NCBI GenBank assembly: GCA_964251665.1
Contig: CAXUKO010000015.1
Location: forward strand, 102,178 to 166,177
Direction of reading: 5' to 3'
Origin: JBBQLG01 sp964251665
GTDB taxonomy: Bacteria > Bacteroidota > Bacteroidia > Cytophagales > Spirosomataceae
DNA: 64,000 nucleotides
Shown here: positions 61,532 to 64,000 of the stretch, piece by piece
Layout of the letters: every line of letters begins with the position of its first letter
Numbering within the stretch: the first letter of the stretch is position 1
Made by a program: the position numbers and the translations under genes
The notes under the pieces: generated by a model
What the model was told of the DNA's origin: nothing
Seen by the model: only the letters and a program-made list of their open reading frames with translations
Databases searched by the model: none

Positions 61532-62170
61532 TTATTGGGAGAGAATAACGAGCCAGAGAAACAAATCGACAATCATTCGTTTCTGGAGTGAGGCAATGGC
61601 CTTATAAATAATTTTGTAGGCCGAGGTCTGTTCAATGCCCATAATCCCGGCAATTTCTTCGTAGCTGAGGTTATCGAAGAATTTCAGGAAGATGGCTTCC
61701 TTCTGCCGGGCGGGTAACTGGTTTAGCTCGTGGAGGAGCGCGTCGGAGCGTTCTTTGGAAATCTGCGAATCGAGCCAGGTGGGTTCGTAGGTGAACTCAA
61801 TGCGAAAGTCAATGTCATCCCGGTCCGACCCATCGGCGTTCAGGAACCGGCCCGCCGGACCACTGGCCGTCAGCTTACGGACAATTCCGCGCCGGAGCGA
61901 CCGCATGAGGTAATACTTGATGGAGTCCGTTTTGCCGAGTCGTTCGCGGGTTTCGAGGATGGTCAGGAACAGGTCCTGTAGGCAGTCTTCGGTCAGCTGC
62001 TGATCCTGCGCGATTTTGTAGCCGTAGTTGTAGAGCGGCCGGGCATACGTCTCGTACATAAACGCATAGGCTTCTTTGCTGCCTTTGAGGAAGTCCTCCC
62101 AGATTTCGGCATCGGTGGCCTGGCTGTATGGCGCTTTCTTTTTCAACACGGCGAACGGCGAACTACTCAT
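61532..62170 (-). CDS. ECF RNA polymerase sigma factor
   Basis: The 212-residue protein contains sigma region 2 (MYETYARPLYNYGYKIAQD, CLQDLFLTILE) and region 4 (LNQLPARQKEAIFLKFFDNL followed by SYEEIAGIMGIEQTSAYKII). The ATG at 62170 (MSSSPFAVLKKKA) is preferred to a start at 62206. It ends with a hydrophobic tail (VDLFLWLVILSQ), often seen in Bacteroidota sigma factors of this group. It probably directs transcription of the SusCD locus and is held by the adjacent FecR protein. Confidence 0.93.
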   Translation of the reverse strand: MSSSPFAVLKKKAPYSQATDAEIWEDFLKGSKEAYAFMYETYARPLYNYGYKIAQDQQLTEDCLQDLFLTILETRERLGKTDSIKYYLMRSLRRGIVRKLTASGPAGRFLNADGSDRDDIDFRIEFTYEPTWLDSQISKERSDALLHELNQLPARQKEAIFLKFFDNLSYEEIAGIMGIEQTSAYKIIYKAIASLQKRMIVDLFLWLVILSQ

Positions 62171-62442
62171 TAAAAGTACACGATAGCACGCGTATAACCG
62201 ATACATGGCTACAAAAAATTTATATAAATCCCCGTTAAAATACTGAAAGGCGTTTTTTAGGAATTATTGCTGGCTACCTACGGGAAATCAATACCCTTGC
62301 CGACAGGCCTGAAAGCACGAACCGGTCCGTTGCCTAATTTAATCAGGTGGCTGACTGATAAAGCGGGCGTAGACCTATATAGGGCCGGTTTACTCATATA
62401 GTTTTTACCTCTTGATGCGTTGATAAAGAAATCTACTTATTC
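62171..62442. promoter_or_regulatory. Divergent promoter region of the PUL and the large secreted protein
   Basis: The 272 bases between the sigma factor gene and the large secreted protein gene must hold both promoters. On minus, TATATAAATTTTTTG close to the sigma gene is a weak match to TAnnTTTG. No ORF or repeat is seen. Confidence 0.45.
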
Positions 62443-64000
62443 ATGAAATTCACCTATACAAACTGGCTGGCTGCCGGGGTCGTGCTGCTGGGTTTTTTAT
62501 GGCCGACTGTTGCGCAGGCAACCCACGTGCGGTCGGGGGCCATCACGACCAAACGTATTTCCAACACCGCACTGACCTATGAAATTACGCTTACGGTTTA
62601 CTTCGACCAGTCACCACAGTCGCGGATAGCGGCCGAGCAGACCACCAGTGTAAACTTCTGCTTTGGCGATGGTACGCAGGCCGATGTGCCCCGTCAGTTG
62701 CCGATTCAATTCATCAACGGCGGCAGTTCGTCCATCAACATCTACCGAACCACGCATACCTACGCAGGCCCGGAAGCCTACAAAATTTCGGCCCGGATCG
62801 AGAACCGGAACGATAATACCCGCAACATCAACGGCGGCACCTCGGTGAACATACCATTCTACGTCGCCACCACGATTCAGGTCAACGCGGCCCTGGGCCA
62901 GAACAGTACACCCGTGCTGCTGAATGCTCCGCTGGATTCGGCCCGTACCGGCCAGAAATTCTGTTACAACCCGGCTGCTTTTGATGTCGATGGCGACAGC
63001 CTCGCCTACCGGTCGGCGGGTGTGGTACCGGCGCAGAGTACGGGTAACAATCCCTGTCAGCAGGGCGACGTTCCCGGCTATCGGTACCCCGACCGATACA
63101 GCACCAGCAACGAAGCGGGGGGCACACCGACGTACGGCATCAACGCGCTCACGGGTGACCTCTGCTGGGATTCGCCCGGTGAGATCGGGCAGTACAACAT
63201 GGCGTTTGTGATCGAAGAATGGCGCAACGGCGTACTCATCGGCGAAATCACCGTCGACTTGCAGATCATTGTGGTGGACAGTCCCAACAAACGACCGCTG
63301 CTTCAGGTCCCCGCCGACCTGTGTGTGCTGGCCGGTACCAACATCAGCCAGACCATCCGGGCCACTGACCCCGATGGTAACCGCGTGACCATCACGGCCT
63401 ATGGAGGACCGTTTAATCTGGGCCCCGACGGCAGGCCTTCAGTGCCTATATTGGTCGTGCCTAATCCGGCTACCTTTACCACCCCCGCCCAGCCGCAGAA
63501 CCAGCCCGGCACCGGCACACTGAACTGGCAAACCAATTGCGGGCAGATTCGTCAGGAACCCTACGAAATCGTTTTTAAAGTCACGGACGTTCCCACGAAC
63601 AAGGCGGCTTCCCTGGCAACGTTCCAGAGTTTGCGCATCCGCATCTATGGTCCGGGCCCGCAAAACCTCACCGCCCGGCCCACCGCCGATGCCGCCGGAC
63701 GAGCCATCCAGCTCAACTGGACCCCCTACACCTGCGTGCCTACCAGCACCTCCGCCCAGCCAACCGCCCTGCCCGCCCAGATCCTCATCTACCGTAAGGA
63801 AGGATGCATCTCCGATCACAATCTGGAATGCACCACTGGCATCCCCGCTGGCTACACCAAAATCGGACAGGTGCCCTACACCACCAGCACCTTCACCGAC
63901 AACCAGACCCTCAAACGGGGTGTCCAGTACAGCTACCGCATCGTTGTGCAGTACCCCCAGGCCACCGGCGGGGGCAGCAGCGTGGCCTCCGAACAGGTCT
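62443..64000 (+). CDS. Large secreted protein of the PKD/gliding-motility-associated type (3' end outside window)
   Basis: An open frame starts at the ATG at 62443 and runs off the right edge (519 codons visible). The first 25 or so residues form a signal peptide ending TVAQA, followed by THVRSGAITTKRISNTALTY. This early part, with the CFGDGTQADVP segment, resembles the N-terminal domain of long Bacteroidota surface proteins with T9SS type B (CHU_C/gliding-associated) ends. A cadherin-like region (AFDVDGDSLAYRSAG, RATDPDGNRVTI) and a fibronectin-III-like region (QNLTARPTADAAGRAIQLNW) follow. The C-terminus is not visible, so sorting type is unproven. It is divergent from the sigma gene. Confidence 0.8.
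   Translation, partial: MKFTYTNWLAAGVVLLGFLWPTVAQATHVRSGAITTKRISNTALTYEITLTVYFDQSPQSRIAAEQTTSVNFCFGDGTQADVPRQLPIQFINGGSSSINIYRTTHTYAGPEAYKISARIENRNDNTRNINGGTSVNIPFYVATTIQVNAALGQNSTPVLLNAPLDSARTGQKFCYNPAAFDVDGDSLAYRSAGVVPAQSTGNNPCQQGDVPGYRYPDRYSTSNEAGGTPTYGINALTGDLCWDSPGEIGQYNMAFVIEEWRNGVLIGEITVDLQIIVVDSPNKRPLLQVPADLCVLAGTNISQTIRATDPDGNRVTITAYGGPFNLGPDGRPSVPILVVPNPATFTTPAQPQNQPGTGTLNWQTNCGQIRQEPYEIVFKVTDVPTNKAASLATFQSLRIRIYGPGPQNLTARPTADAAGRAIQLNWTPYTCVPTSTSAQPTALPAQILIYRKEGCISDHNLECTTGIPAGYTKIGQVPYTTSTFTDNQTLKRGVQYSYRIVVQYPQATGGGSSVASEQV

Overview
The window reads as chromosomal DNA from a Bacteroidota bacterium, most likely of the Cytophagales/Spirosoma type. Support comes from a SusC/SusD pair with GH43 enzymes and a FecR/ECF-sigma pair, secreted proteins with type IX secretion (T9SS) C-terminal domains, a TTTG-N19-TAnnTTTG promoter before the tRNA cluster, generally weak Shine-Dalgarno sequences, and a GC content somewhat above 50 percent. 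The genus is inferred from overall similarity, not proven. I saw no phage, plasmid backbone, complete insertion sequence or CRISPR array.

Layout. 1-1020: end of rimM and trmD, closed by a strong terminator. 1080-6060 (minus): a remnant of a transglycosylase 3' end, an AT-rich lipoprotein gene, an AsmA-like/GT51 transglycosylase, a GNAT acetyltransferase and an RluD-type pseudouridine synthase. 6081-10016 (plus): a PLP enzyme, a secreted M24 peptidase homologue, a 62-residue coiled-coil protein overlapped by a frameshifted DUF6169-like pseudogene, and a creatininase-family hydrolase. 10087-11166: fructose-bisphosphate aldolase. 11998-15894: a large T9SS-exported zinc metalloprotease with recently duplicated modules. 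16083-20087: MOSC protein, HAD phosphatase plus MFS transporter, AraC regulator, lipoprotein. 20282-25423: serine dehydratase, SPW membrane protein, VCBS propeller protein, fatty acid hydroxylase, a deleted HtrA-type protease pseudogene, a 58-residue ORF, a DUF4332 protein.

25508-31800 is a minus-strand housekeeping run: BatA-like VWA protein, TPR protein, thiolase, purC, STAS protein, RNase Z and diadenylate cyclase. A tRNA cluster (Ser-GCT, Pro-TGG, Arg-TCT) with its own promoter and terminator follows at 31926-32357. Next come a six-PAS cytoplasmic histidine kinase, two small unknown proteins, a fasciclin protein, a ClC transporter and a fused trehalose-6-phosphate synthase/phosphatase. 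The stretch 41297-42958 holds two membrane or YtxH-like stress-type proteins.

Two long minus-strand accessory loci close the window. At 43247-51619, two DUF4331 proteins, a TPR lipoprotein, a small secreted protein and a TonB-dependent receptor form a probable operon of unknown substrate. At 52424-62170, an ECF sigma factor, a FecR anti-sigma factor, SusC (with the STN signalling domain), SusD and two GH43 enzymes form a polysaccharide utilisation locus, probably for an arabinose- or xylose-containing glycan. A divergent large secreted protein runs off the right edge.

The most interesting non-coding signal is a set of REP-like paired hairpins. Five copies, from three sequence families, all lie between co-directional genes (28778, 46020, 47460, 53953, 55195). 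Convergent gene ends instead carry long perfect palindromes that look like bidirectional terminators. No clearly new defence or mobile system is visible. The strongest candidates for something undescribed are the DUF4331-TonB locus and the REP-like elements.
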